This document shows positions 32,656-43,302 of a stretch of 50,724 nt of DNA, in pieces. Source of the DNA: Gymnopilus junonius. Taxonomy: Eukaryota; Basidiomycota; Agaricomycetes; Agaricales; Galerinaceae. Below the pieces are notes generated by a model, which saw only the letters and a list, made by a program, of their open reading frames with translations, ran no database searches and was not told the DNA's origin. The DNA is taken from the NCBI GenBank assembly GCA_015501075.1, contig JADNYJ010000251.1, positions 1 to 50,724 on the forward strand, written 5' to 3'. The position numbers and the translations under genes were made by a program. Every line of letters begins with the position of its first letter. Position 1 is the first letter of the stretch.

Positions 32656-33361
32656 CAGTGGCGTGCAAAAAGAATGAGCGAGGTATATAATGTAAATTAT
32701 TCCGAAACTCCTTGGTAGTTTTCTGAGTGGTAAAATACATCTTGTTGATCTCATGAAGCGCCACATCCTCAAGAAGTTTCAGAGCTATTTGTTTAAAATT
32801 GGTCTAGATATGTAGGAAAAACTCAAAAACCCAAAATTGAGGTCCTGGAAAGAGCAGTCCAATTACCACAAAAGCGCTTGAGGGAGCCAATATGCATGAT
32901 ACAAGCACATTGAATCTTGATCGATAAAAATGTCCAGAGTGGTTCAGAAGATAGAATAATTTTAAAATGTCTACTTTGACCAATTTTGGCCCATTTCCCT
33001 ACTAGGATCAGTAAAAGTAAGCACTTTTACGGCATCATATCCCCAGAACGACTGGATATTTTTTTATAAATTCAATTGTATTGTGACTATCTTATATATG
33101 AGTAACTACTGATGAGTTTACACACTGACTGCACATGTTGAGTCAATAGTTCTAATGAATTTTAAATCTTACTTTAACCCCCTTGCACAAATTCCTTGTT
33201 TTCAAGCTGATTCTATTCGATTCACTGAGATTCTTCTCATGAGAGTACCACTCGATATAGCCTCCAGACTATGCTTTACATATTAAAAAATATCTAAAAC
33301 TTACCAAGAAAATCAGGTATCAATGTCCAAAACATACACTCATTCTTTTTGCATGCCACTG
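32656..33361. mobile_element. Tc1/mariner-like MITE with TA target duplication
   Basis: The left end CAGTGGCGTGCAAAAAGAAT and the reverse complement of the right end CAGTGGCATGCAAAAAGAAT are inverted repeats of about 25 bp with few mismatches. TA dinucleotides flank both (32654-32655 and 33362-33363). CAGTGGCGTGCAAAA ends with a TA duplication are typical of Tc1/mariner elements. The 706-bp body has no transposase frame, so it depends on an enzyme in trans. Confidence 0.88.
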
Positions 33362-33363
33362 TA

Positions 33364-34225
33364 TTATTTTTCCTGGTGTTAATTTTCAAATGGCTTAGCA
33401 GGGCATGGCAGTTTGTCATGGCATCTCTGCCACCTCTATGGCAAGGGCTGATCTTCTGTGGAGGATGGTGTTTGAAATGCCCATACAAACCCATATACAT
33501 CCCTTGAAGATGCTCATGCTGTATGTGATGCTTATTGCCAGATGACATGTGGATTGTTGATCACCTGATCAGGATCCCATCTTTCTGTCCACCCTTCAAG
33601 GACATTATCCCCTGGGCATTCTCTTGCTTTGCCACCTGACGCATACACCAGTGAATGTAAAAGACATTGTCTCTAATATTCAGGTACTTTAACTTTTACT
33701 TGTTTTAGTGGGCCACCACTTTGCGTGGCAGGACGATGCTTTTCCTGCTTTATGAAAGCAGTGGTAGAGCATTGGGAGAATGCTATATAGTTACTCTGTA
33801 TTAATTATACTATAGTAAGATGTTGATTCCAATAAAACAATACACACTTAGAGAAAAATCAGAAAATGGAGATAGTGGTGGGAGGGGCAGTGACATCAGA
33901 TCCTACAACCACACCATGTACAACCATATTGTGATGAATGGGGTTGGCATTAGTAAGTCCATTATCATAGATGCACAATACCCTGTCTTATTGAGTGATT
34001 TATTGTACTTGAACTTCTGATATCAATTGTTGCTTATCCAGGTCTGTAAAACATTTATAATACAAAGATGCAATCCACAATATATCTGTGCAAATGATTA
34101 CAATAGAAACCCACATCAGAGAGTTCAAGAATTAGTGTTTGAGGGTTAGCTTAGTTAACTAGAAATTAACCAAGACCTAACCTGGCCCTAACTGCAAATA
34201 AGAGGTCTTTATTGTCCCCCTGTAA
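33364..34225. other. no gene recognised
   Basis: AT-rich, CpG-poor sequence. A few short frames, for example 33820-34020, show no family likeness. Confidence 0.4.
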
Positions 34226-34385
34226 TTCCTGTAGGATTGGGGCCCATTCCTGTAGGATTCCTGTAGGACTGGGCATATAGTGCACCATATTAAGATGGCT
34301 GAGGCCCAGAGTCCTATAGGATTGGACTAGGATTGGGCCAAATTGGTCCAATCCTGAGGACTGGTCCTGCTAGTCCTACAGGACT
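34226..34385. repeat. array of TCCTRTAGGA palindromes (left)
   Basis: TCCTGTAGGA, TCCTATAGGA and TCCTACAGGA occur repeatedly here, one more copy lies near 34534, and related ATTGG/GGGCC spacers recur. The motif is a near-perfect 10-bp palindrome. Spacing is irregular, unlike a CRISPR or simple tandem repeat. The same motif is dense at 35293-35461, on the other side of a transposase fragment. Confidence 0.7.
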
Positions 34386-34819
34386 ACCATAGTTTAGGCT
34401 ATTTAGATGTGTTTGGAGTAATCTAAGGCTATTTATAGTATCAATAGGCTAAATATAGACAATATCAATGATATTCTGTATTATGTAAGCTGAAAACATG
34501 TGGAAAATGAGTGTAAAAGCAAAAATTCCTGGTAGTCCTATAGGATTGGGATGTTTTTAGCCCATTTAGATGTGTTTTAATTATTTCTAAAGCTATTTAG
34601 GCTATTACTAAGTTCAGTGTCAACATTCATTGGCAAAATTTGTGATAACACTCACCAAAAGAAGGTGACATGAGGACATACTGTATGACAAGGATTTGGG
34701 GAAGGCTGAATATTGGCGAGGGCAAGATAGAGGATGGAATGAACAAGTCAATGATGCCAACACCACCCAAAGTGCCAGCAAAGCACAAGGCCCATGATTG
34801 CATCCACACATGATGGTAG

Positions 34820-35197
34820 GATGCCTACCATTATATCAATCATTGCCTTCAGGATTATCTCTGCCAGACATATTGCAATCCTGCTCCAGCAAACAATGTG
34901 GCCCCAAACTTGGTGATTGTAGAATATGATTCAAATGGACAACCTTATGGTCACTGGGCCTTCAATACTCAAGTCTGTGAACAACTCAATGCATGGCTTG
35001 GAGGCTATCAGTCTATTGCCAAACAGATGACTCCTGGAAACTTCAACTGGTTTATTCATGTTATACTGTTCTATCATACTAAATACACCATCAAGAAGCA
35101 GCAGAAGAAGTAGTCAAACCAGGAGACAGAAGATGGTGATATTGGACTTGATGAAGAGACAGAAACAGAGGAAGAAGAAGGACCTGATGAAGAGTAG
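34820..35197 (+). pseudogene. C-terminal fragment of a KDZ-like (CxC-type) transposase
   Basis: The frame reads HYINHCLQDYLCQTYCNP, a spacer, then GHWAFNTQVCEQLNAWLGGY and MTPGNFNWFIHVILFYHTKY. Past a TAG at 35111 it ends in an acidic tail at 35197. A block of the form FNT-x-x-x-EQ-x-N-x-W-x-GG followed by a short helical domain resembles the C-terminal part of KDZ-type transposases, which are abundant in mushroom genomes. Upstream in the same frame TGA (34811) and TAG (34817) interrupt coding-like sequence, so the copy is decayed and its N-terminal part is not recoverable by eye. Confidence 0.5.
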
Positions 35198-35292
35198 TCA
35201 TAGAAACAGGTGAATAGTAATAAAAGAAGTGTATATTAGTGTAAAAATATGTCATAACAAGTATAGTTCTCTTCATATATGATAATCTAGGG

Positions 35293-35461
35293 TCATTCCT
35301 GCAGGATTCCTATAGGACTGCCCTTGGGAGTCTGTTTCTGATATGGTTTGGGCCTAATCCTACAGGAATCCTATAGGATTCCTGTAGGACTGCTCTCAGA
35401 ATTCTGTTTTGGCCCCAATCCTATAGGAATCCTATAGGACTCAGGCCAGTCCTATAGGAAT
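35293..35461. repeat. array of TCCTRTAGGA palindromes (right)
   Basis: At least seven copies of TCCTATAGGA, TCCTGTAGGA, TCCTGCAGGA or TCCTACAGGA lie in about 170 bp, often back to back (ATCCTATAGGATTCCTGTAG). It mirrors the array at 34226-34385. Confidence 0.7.
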
Positions 35462-35465
35462 GGTA

Positions 35466-36404
35466 GGGGGACTGAAAAGTACTGGCAAATAACTGGACCA
35501 TGGTTAGTAGTTAGCCTAGTTTGAACTTCAACTAACAGGTCTTTTTGCAGTCATGAGACTGGTAAGTGACTGATTAAGACCAGTTAATGTGCAGCCCTAA
35601 TTCTACCCATCAAAACAACCCCAATATCATATTTTTAGGCCAAAAACTCATCAAGTTATGCTAAAAACTGTAAAATATCAGCCAAAAGAGTAGATTACCA
35701 GTTAAAAATTCATAACTCAGCCATTTTTTAACCAAATTTAATGTTATTGAGGTCATTTTGAAGCTTACAAAAACTACAACAAGTTATCCTGAGTGACAAA
35801 GATGCAATTGCCAATGGTTATAGCTGGTTATGACCAGTTTTTAATATTTCAGTCTTAACCTGTTAGTAACTGTGGTTAACAGTTTTTTTGCAGTTATTTT
35901 CAGTTATTTTGGGTCTGGGAAGAAAGCCTAACCAGTCTTGGTCTCAGTTAGCAACCCTGGGACCCCAAAAACCAGACCTAACTAGACCTTCAAACACTAC
36001 TGGGAATTGCATCAGGGAGCTTGAGTCATCAAAGATCTTGAGAAATAAACAGCAGTGATTCACTAAGAGAATTTGACTTTGCAGTTCAAAAATTTTGCAC
36101 TTAATAACCACATAATGGAGTTAGGGGACTTCACCAGAGTGCTTGAGAACCACATCAATTTCTTTGATAACCACATATCAGTAGGTTGTTAAAAGCAAGT
36201 AACCTTCTAGTTTATTACATTGAGACACACCTATGGAATGAGGTTACCAGAAGCAAGTTTTGTCTTTCATATAACCTGAATATCAAGATTGATGAAAGAA
36301 TTTCCTCATATTGTGGGTGACCTTTCCAAAATAGGCAGTGTATGGAATGGGATGGAAGTATTCCCTGCACCTCCCAGATGCTCATACTATATTTACATGA
36401 CCTA
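35466..36404. other. no gene recognised
   Basis: AT-rich, CpG-poor sequence. Repeated short words such as CAGTTA and GGTTA (about 35510-35960, for example TTAACAGTTTTT and CAGTTATTTTCAGTTATTTT) suggest the terminal region of an old element. No coding features. Confidence 0.35.
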
Positions 36405-37076
36405 CTGTACCAAAATGTTCAATTCATCAGTCACAGGTCACAGGCCTCCCTGACATGTCGAAATATGATGTCTGTCCTTGGTCACAGGCTGAGTTGATGA
36501 ACTCATCCAGCAGTTCTTGAAATTCATCAAAAATCCCTCAAAAATTGACATTTTTTTCACTCCAGAGTGTTTCTAGCAGCAGAAGTAGAGTTTATGGATC
36601 ATATACACACACTATCTATAATAAAAATAGAGGAAATTGCTTAAACAAAGAAAAAACTTCATATTTCTTCATCAGAGTCCACATCGTCATGGCAAAAGAA
36701 GTTCTTCTGTGAATACCACTTATTTGGAACACATTTCTGCTTGCTTCTGAGTCCTTGAGCCTGCCTGTCTCTGCTTTTGACATTTGTTGAGACTGATGTG
36801 TCATCCAGGAATGGTAGCCATTTTGTCACAGGAGGTGCAGAGGGACTCAAAAGCTTTGTTTCTGATAAAACTACATTGATTTTTGTCAGAATACAAAAAA
36901 GTAGACTATTTCCAATCTTGGCAGACTTTGCAGCTGTTTTTGGGTAGTCTGATGAAATTTCCTACTGCGACAAAATTCCCTACTGGTCACAGGTCATGGC
37001 TGGATCTGATGAAGCCACAATTTCATCAGCTGGGTCACAGGTCACTGGGCCTGTTGAATTGAATGTTTTGGTACAG
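36405..37076. mobile_element. second Tc1/mariner-type MITE with TA target duplication
   Basis: The left end CTGTACCAAAATGTTCAATT and the reverse complement of the right end CTGTACCAAAACATTCAATT are inverted repeats of about 22 bp with two mismatches. TA flanks both ends (36403-36404 and 37077-37078). The subterminal word GGTCACAGGTCAC recurs near both ends. The 672-bp body carries on the minus strand (about 36850-36659) a coding-looking fragment (VTKWLPFLDDTSVST, then NKWYSQKNFFCHDDVDSDEE and a stop) that could be a relic of a protein tail. Confidence 0.8.
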
Positions 37077-37082
37077 TAGTTG

Positions 37083-37265
37083 ATTTGTTTATGTAATCAG
37101 TTCCAAAACCCTGATTACTTAGCCATCAACTGCTATGCTTATATAATTGGGTTTTCAGACACGATTACTTAAGCAAGCTCAATGATGAGAACAATTAAGT
37201 AATCAGGTCAAAAAACTCAATTACTTAAGCAAACCACTTGATAAATATAATTAAGCAATTGAGTA
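37083..37265. repeat. cluster of TTACTTAA-type repeats
   Basis: Segments around GATTACTTAG, GATTACTTAAGCAA, AATTAAGTAATCAGG and AATTACTTAAGCAA occur in both orientations within 180 bp, giving an imperfect inverted repeat. It directly follows the MITE and may be a separate tiny element. Confidence 0.45.
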
Positions 37266-38246
37266 CAGTGCTGCTACCTTGCATGGGAGTAGCATTTCTG
37301 AGTTCAAGGATGTCTGTCCATTTAAATTCATTTGACAGGAAAGTGTTTATATGCCACTCAACACTAAGATAGATGTCACTTTAATCCAGCACCCTTATGT
37401 AAGTGTATTAGTAAGCACCAAGAGCGGCCAAATCCCAGGTCCAGAAATTTTTCGAAACTTTTTTCTTGACAAATTGACCAGAAAAGGTGTAAAAAGGTGC
37501 CAACCAGGTCAAAAATTTTTTCAACTTCCCAGCTTTTGCAAAGCAATGTGTGGTGGTCTGTACTGATTTTATACTACCTATGTTAGCCAATATAGCATGT
37601 AGCATGACTGAGAGCAATGATGGGGCCTGCTACAGCTCGCAAACCACTTGGCTATAGGACTTCTCTGGCCTGACTAGTAAGATCATGTGCATATTGATGT
37701 AAGCAGCCAAAATCCTGGTTGCTGAAATATCCAAAATCTTAGAATCTTGCAGAAATGACTTTCTGAGTGTTTTGTGACTCAAAATAGAAATATATTTTTG
37801 TGAGCCTTACTACTCAACAACGAGGAACTTTTTGGAATTTTAAAACCTGAGATCGAAAGGTATGCATCCTTCCTACATCTCTCAGGTCTCCAATTGCCAA
37901 TTAATGATGTTGTAGAAGAGGAGAAAGCCTTGCAAGGGTGTCTGATTTTGCTTACATAAACAGGTGCTGGATTAAAGCAACATCTATCTTACCACTTGCA
38001 ATTGAGGGCCAGTGCTGTGCATGGCAGTTCCGAGTCCTGATTTCCTTTGTTATTGTATCTTCTTACTTTTTTTTTGAGGCTAAAGTTAGATGAATGATAT
38101 TTTATTCATGGGGTAATACAGGGAGTTTATGTGCCTTTAATATTTTTATTGTATTGCTGTCGAAGCTTAGACATGGGTGATTTGTTTTGATTTTTTTCCC
38201 TTGGCATTTCGAAGATTTTACATAAATATTCTGGCGAGAGTTCTAG
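37266..38246. other. no gene recognised
   Basis: A 71-codon frame at 37351-37566 (IPGPEIFRNFFLDKL) lacks support from neighbours and composition. The rest is AT-rich noncoding sequence, probably element debris and the 3' flank of the KOW pseudogene. Confidence 0.35.
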
Positions 38247-40730
38247 TCACTCGTCTGTGATTATGTCTGGTCTGTCAGTATTTCTCGTCATGACTGCTAA
38301 GATAATTATAGGGCCTGCAGCTTCGTATTTGTGGTAGATGTGTCTACAATATTTTCTGGTGTGTTCACCTTCGATTACAGCTAACAAGCCATTGTCATGA
38401 GACGGGCTTGGGTATTTGGGCATGACATAAGTTGCTTCCAGTGGGCATGATGTGCCATGCTTTGTATACCTGATATTGATGGTGTCATTTGTTTTGGAAA
38501 TAGTCACTGTCAAATCTTTGTTTTTGAATTCACTGCCGTTGACCATGATGATTGGACTGAAGCCGACAAGGCAGTCTTTCAATAGTATATGTGAAGGTCA
38601 GTCAATTGAAGCATGGGTGATGTCACTGGTGTGAGTTGTAATAGATGATGTACTTGGCCCAGGCTCAGGTGATGTGTGGAGAGGTGTTAGCGGGGTCGGG
38701 TTCCATCCAGGTGAAAAAGGCAATGCTGCTTGTAGCACACAATTTAAGGTGGACAATGTGGTCATTGGAGTTTGTGATGAAGGATCCCATGTGGGGGAGA
38801 GGGGTGCTGAATTACCATGCAGCGATGCGATGTCTAGCAGCAGACACATTGCAATATCATCTGTGTCTGTCAATGAGGACACTTTAGCCATTGATGCAGT
38901 TGACGCTGGACATTCTTGATCTTCCTCTCTGTCCAGGCAATGTAATGGCTTCACGACTTGTAATTTCAATTGGGATCTATTACAGTAGAGATGAATTTCC
39001 ATTAGTTGATTCATATTATCGGGTATTTTCAGCAAGAGCTCAGTAATAAGTACTTACATCACTTCTAGGATGTCATCGTGCTTGAAGGTAACTTTTTTGA
39101 AAGGCACAGATGGGTCATAATTTGATATCTGGATCAGTAAGATAATGTTGGAAGCTTTTTTCCCTCTTGTCTCAACATTGATCACTATTCCCTTCTTGCC
39201 TTTCAATGTGTCATGTTTCTTTACGATCACGATCTTGATTCCATACCAGGGATTATGCACGGGGAGGGCTTTATCAAATGCAATTGGAGCAGAAGGTGTC
39301 TTTCTGGCATGACAAAATTTGTTGTCGACAATTGCAAGGCAGTTAAGATGAGCTTGGATGGTCTAAAGGTTTTGAATGAATGTGCTTGCATTAATGAATG
39401 ACTCCTTACCTTGATAGCCTTAGTGTAGCTTTCGTTTATCTTGCCTTCCAGCATTTGATCGATGATGGTAGTGGTGAACCCTTCAATATCAGTAATCCAG
39501 CCTCTTAGGCCAATATGCAGACTACTTTTGATCTCAATGGTATCGCCGATTTCGAAGTGTTTCAGAATATAGGGCCATCGTATTGCATGTTCCCATTCAT
39601 CAGGATCGATGACAAAAGTGTATTCTTTCATGATTTTGGTTATCTTTGCCTTGGCAGTATAAGTGTGGTGCACGATGTCGACGATATCTCCTTCAGTCAA
39701 TATCCATTCACGAGGTCGGAGGATGGTTTCTACCATGAAGTCAGGATGCATGCTTTGTTGGAAGAAGAGTAACATAGGTATGGAATAGTGTCAATTGGTT
39801 CGCTTATAGCATGGTAATCGAAGGTTTTCTTCATGAGACCATATTTGAAAAATAAATGGCCATGTTTATAGGTGTTCCAATCTGGTCAAACAATGGGACT
39901 ATTTGGCCAGACTGACATGAATTCCTTGTGATCATAAAGACATTGGGGTGGCACAATCCCTGTGGGCTTCCTCTTGTTACTTTTATATCTATCATTGCGA
40001 TGGTACGAAATTCGAGGAATAAGGTGTACGTCGATGCCATATGAATGTACTTCGGCTATACGACCTGCATCTCCTTTGTAGAGTCCCTTTTGAATTTCGA
40101 TCCAATCTCCAATGGAAAAGTTGTTTTTGGGTCGCTTTATTTTCAGGAGGTCCCAATATTCTGATGGTTGGACAAAATGTCATTGAATTCCTTGGTAAGA
40201 TTTGTTGATGCCCCACGTTTGATGAAGGAGATCAATAAGAAGTTGGTTCATTGTACATTCGAGGTATATTGAACCTCGAATTGATCCAGAAGCAAAGGCA
40301 GATTGTAATTCATGTTCAGGCTTGGCAGTTTTCACTAGATAGTTGAGTATTCTTTCCTCGGAACCGATCTATGGGCATGTTTTGGTTTGAGCTATCAGGA
40401 CTTTGTAGTAGAGAATTCCAGCTTACTTTGCAACCAACTCTCCAAAGAGGATGATTGCTGCTCAGTATCTCAAATCTATTGTCATTTTCTTCAAGTTCAT
40501 CCTCTGAAGTGATGATTGACAGTGCTCAGTTTACTTGGCATTCTAGTCGAGCATTTTCATCTGCTCTTTCGAGAAGAAGCAGCCAATGTTCTTCATTGTC
40601 TTCTTGGTCACTTTCAAAGTTTTCGGGAAATGCAGACAAGGGGGTGCAGCAGTCTTCTTCTTCAAGTTTGTCATTGTTGATAAATTGCTCTAAGATTACA
40701 GGCAATATTGAATTGAACAAAGTATTCATG
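38247..40730 (-). pseudogene. Spt5-like KOW-repeat protein, decayed
   Basis: From right to left on the minus strand: an acidic N-terminal piece (LEEEDCCTPLSAFPENFESD, near 40660), a KOW-type block (GDWIEIQKGLYKGDAGRIAE, near 40090), FDYHAISEPIDTIPMLLFFQ (near 39790), a second block (HFEIGDTIEIKSSLHIGLRG, near 39540), a third (NPWYGIKIVIVKKHDTLKGK, near 39240), a Ser/Pro-rich linker and a C-terminal domain (KYPSPSHDNGLLAVIEGEHT, near 38380). This order matches an Spt5-like family frequent in mushroom genomes, related to the transcription elongation factor but usually not the housekeeping copy. Pieces lie in different frames; some joins are introns, but stops inside the 40000-40250 block indicate decay. 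It lies next to the helicase/peptidase relic in the same orientation. Confidence 0.65.
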
Positions 40731-41275
40731 GCATACCATCTAAGTCATCCTCTAACTCTTCATCAGTCAGATCATCATCAACCTGTGCCTCAATGTCCAA
40801 GAATTGCCTTATGGAAGGGGCGACCTGGTGTTCAAAATAGGATGTGTTTGTTGATCATCTGGCATGCAACATACTCATTTCATGTTGTTAACACCTGTAT
40901 TTTGGAGTGAGTCAGTAATTCAGTCATTTTGTTGTTCTTGGATGACATAGAACGCATGGTCAATGAATTGACCATTTGTCACTTAAGAGACAGCTTATTG
41001 TCTTCATAGAAGACATTCCTTTCATTCATTTACATGTGTGTAATACATCTATCTACATTTGTATGCCTTCTAAGGCCTATGGACATGACTTACCAGGTGT
41101 ATAACACTTTTTTATACACGGTGATGGGAGAAGAAGTTGAAAAGAGGAAATGTGGGAATGTCATGATGCATGATGATATGGTGATGTGTTTTCAAACTGG
41201 ATAGACTGGGTGATATGTTCTGACTGATTCCGATTTCAAAACCCCAGGGTATTCCTCTGTCATGGCATGATGTTC
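40731..41275. other. spacer between two decayed minus-strand genes
   Basis: No recognised coding segment. The stretch probably includes the 5' region of the KOW pseudogene and the 3' flank of the helicase relic. Confidence 0.35.
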
Positions 41276-43289
41276 TCACGCCTTTTCTCTTTCTTCCATA
41301 CTTCCACTCGACTCGTAGTTACACATAGGATCTCCATAGTAGAATACTGTAGAAAATATTCCTGGCTTAAGCATTCGATTTAGGATAGGTATACCATCCA
41401 TTAAGGTGTAAATGATGCATGAATATGCATTCAGAAAGGCATTGCAACCTCGGTTATTTGAGGCCAGTGGATGGTCATGCATGTCGAACATTGTCACAAT
41501 GTAAGTCTGTAAGTTCCAGGAAGATTACTCATGGACATAAAATGCTAATATTGCTTGCTTCACATAGCCATCCTTATCCATAAATCTGAGCCAGTCGATG
41601 TCACCTTTCAAATTTGCCAATGTATTTTCTTTAATGCAACATCGACCAGTAGTCATGCCATCATGGTACCATATGGAACCTTCAGAGTCCACAATTCTGG
41701 CAACAAAGTGACTTTGTCTGCTGTAGATGATTCCCGAGAGTGCGTATCGGAAGGTAGTCTGATCCACAGTGTGGTATAATTCATGGTTGATGATGTAGTT
41801 GGGTCAATAGAAGCTCAAGATTATCAAGTAAGGCATCTGTTGATATTGCAAAGTTATGCTGAGATTTACAGGCCCAGTTGAGCTTGGACATTGTGGGCAG
41901 ACTGTATTGCTCCTTCATTGTCTTCTATCTAATTGCCATCCGAGCAAATGTGATAGCCGCAAGATGTTTTCAGAATTATCATGGAATCGACTGGTTGCAG
42001 TGAGTTCCATGTATTCACTAAAGTGTAGAAGTGGATTAGATTGATTATATCCACAGATATTGCAAGATAGCATAGATATACCGGAGGAGCATATCAGAAT
42101 TAGAGCCTCAATGATGTTTGCAATGGCTGTAGGAGTCATTCCGGAAGGGAAGTGTTCAGGATTGGCAGTGTGAATACTTCTCTGACATAGTCTTGTGCTT
42201 CTTCTAGGGATAGATCATCTGAGAAGGTTCAATTAAATACTTCACATAAAGTAGTCATGTTCGGACTGATATCTGCTAAATGTCTTTGCCAGGTTGGTCT
42301 ATCCTTCAACCATATGTTAAAAGAATAGTGAAGACTGAATCATATGTGCAACTGTGATGTTGAGCATTCCAAATCAATCCAATTGGAGTCACATATCATC
42401 CCCTGCTTTCTTGAATGTTCAGTCATTTGCAATTAGCATTTGTTTGATGGGATTGCAATTGTGAAGCATTCAAGAATCATTTATTATTATTCAACTTCAT
42501 GTCAATACTAGGAGGGACGGTTGATATGCTAGGAATATCTGGTAGTTTTGATCTTGCTTGGGAATCCACACTTTGGCTTACAGTCTTTTCAGATATACCT
42601 AGTACATCATATTTACGCCATGTTGAATAGGCCTGCAGCATCGCATTTCTCAAAGGAGTGAGGATTCCAGGAGGCAGTAAACCTTCATAGTTTAACCTAT
42701 TGATTTCATTGAGTATGTCTAATTCTCTGAATTCTTGTCAAAGATAGCCACTAATTCCTTTTGTAATTTTTCTCCAGTCAGGCTCTTCAAGTATAATAGT
42801 TCCTTCAGCATTTGCACTGCATGATAGACATGTATAATAGCCAAAGTGATCCTGGCACCTTGTAATATGGACAACATTGTAAGTCCTGGTTTTACCTTGT
42901 GAGGAATAATCTGTCATGGAAAAATTTGGAAGAACCTGGACCTGTTGTTGCTGCACTGTAATCGAAACTCCTGTCTTTAATTTACATATTGTACAATTTG
43001 ATGTTCTCGTCAAGGGAATGACATTAGAAGGCAAGTTTGGTAAATTTACTTCATGAGGTGGATTTACTAATCAAACAAATAGCATATCTAACACTCGCTG
43101 TCCAAAAGGTCCTTTAGACTCATTCCAGCCTATCACAGTCACTTCTTGTCCTTTTGTAATGCATAGCTCTGTTGCGTCATTGTGATGTATTAGGATGGGC
43201 ATTCCAATGCAGAGGGACAATTTAGTGGGTATATGTTTGCTGGTGGAAGGACTTTGTTTCCACAGAGCTTCTTGCAGGTTCTTAGACAT
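41276..43289 (-). pseudogene. C-terminal half of a PIF1-type helicase with a peptidase-like tail, decayed
   Basis: Minus strand, right to left: LSLCIGMPILIHHNDATELC with ITKGQEVTVIGW (43230-43110), then VLPNFSMTDYSSQGKTRTYN and YYTCLSCSANAEGTI (42930-42780). These are the C-terminal superfamily-1 motifs of PIF1/RecD2-like helicases. Further on, SNPLLHFSEYMELTATSRFH (near 42040) and FRYALSGIIYSRQSHFVARI with IWYHDGMTTGRCC (near 41750-41640) match the ubiquitin-hydrolase-like domain that follows the helicase in a family I know from mushroom genomes. The Walker-motif half is missing: the gene stops at 43289, 13 bp before an LTR at 43303. Frames change between blocks and stops intervene, so it is not functional. 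Confidence 0.65.
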
Positions 43290-43302
43290 TTTTTGCAGAC
43301 AA

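Noticed and set aside
34226..35465. Possible CRISPR-like array of short palindromic repeats
   Set aside because: Spacing is irregular, the units are 10 bp and degenerate, and the setting is a eukaryotic transposon relic.
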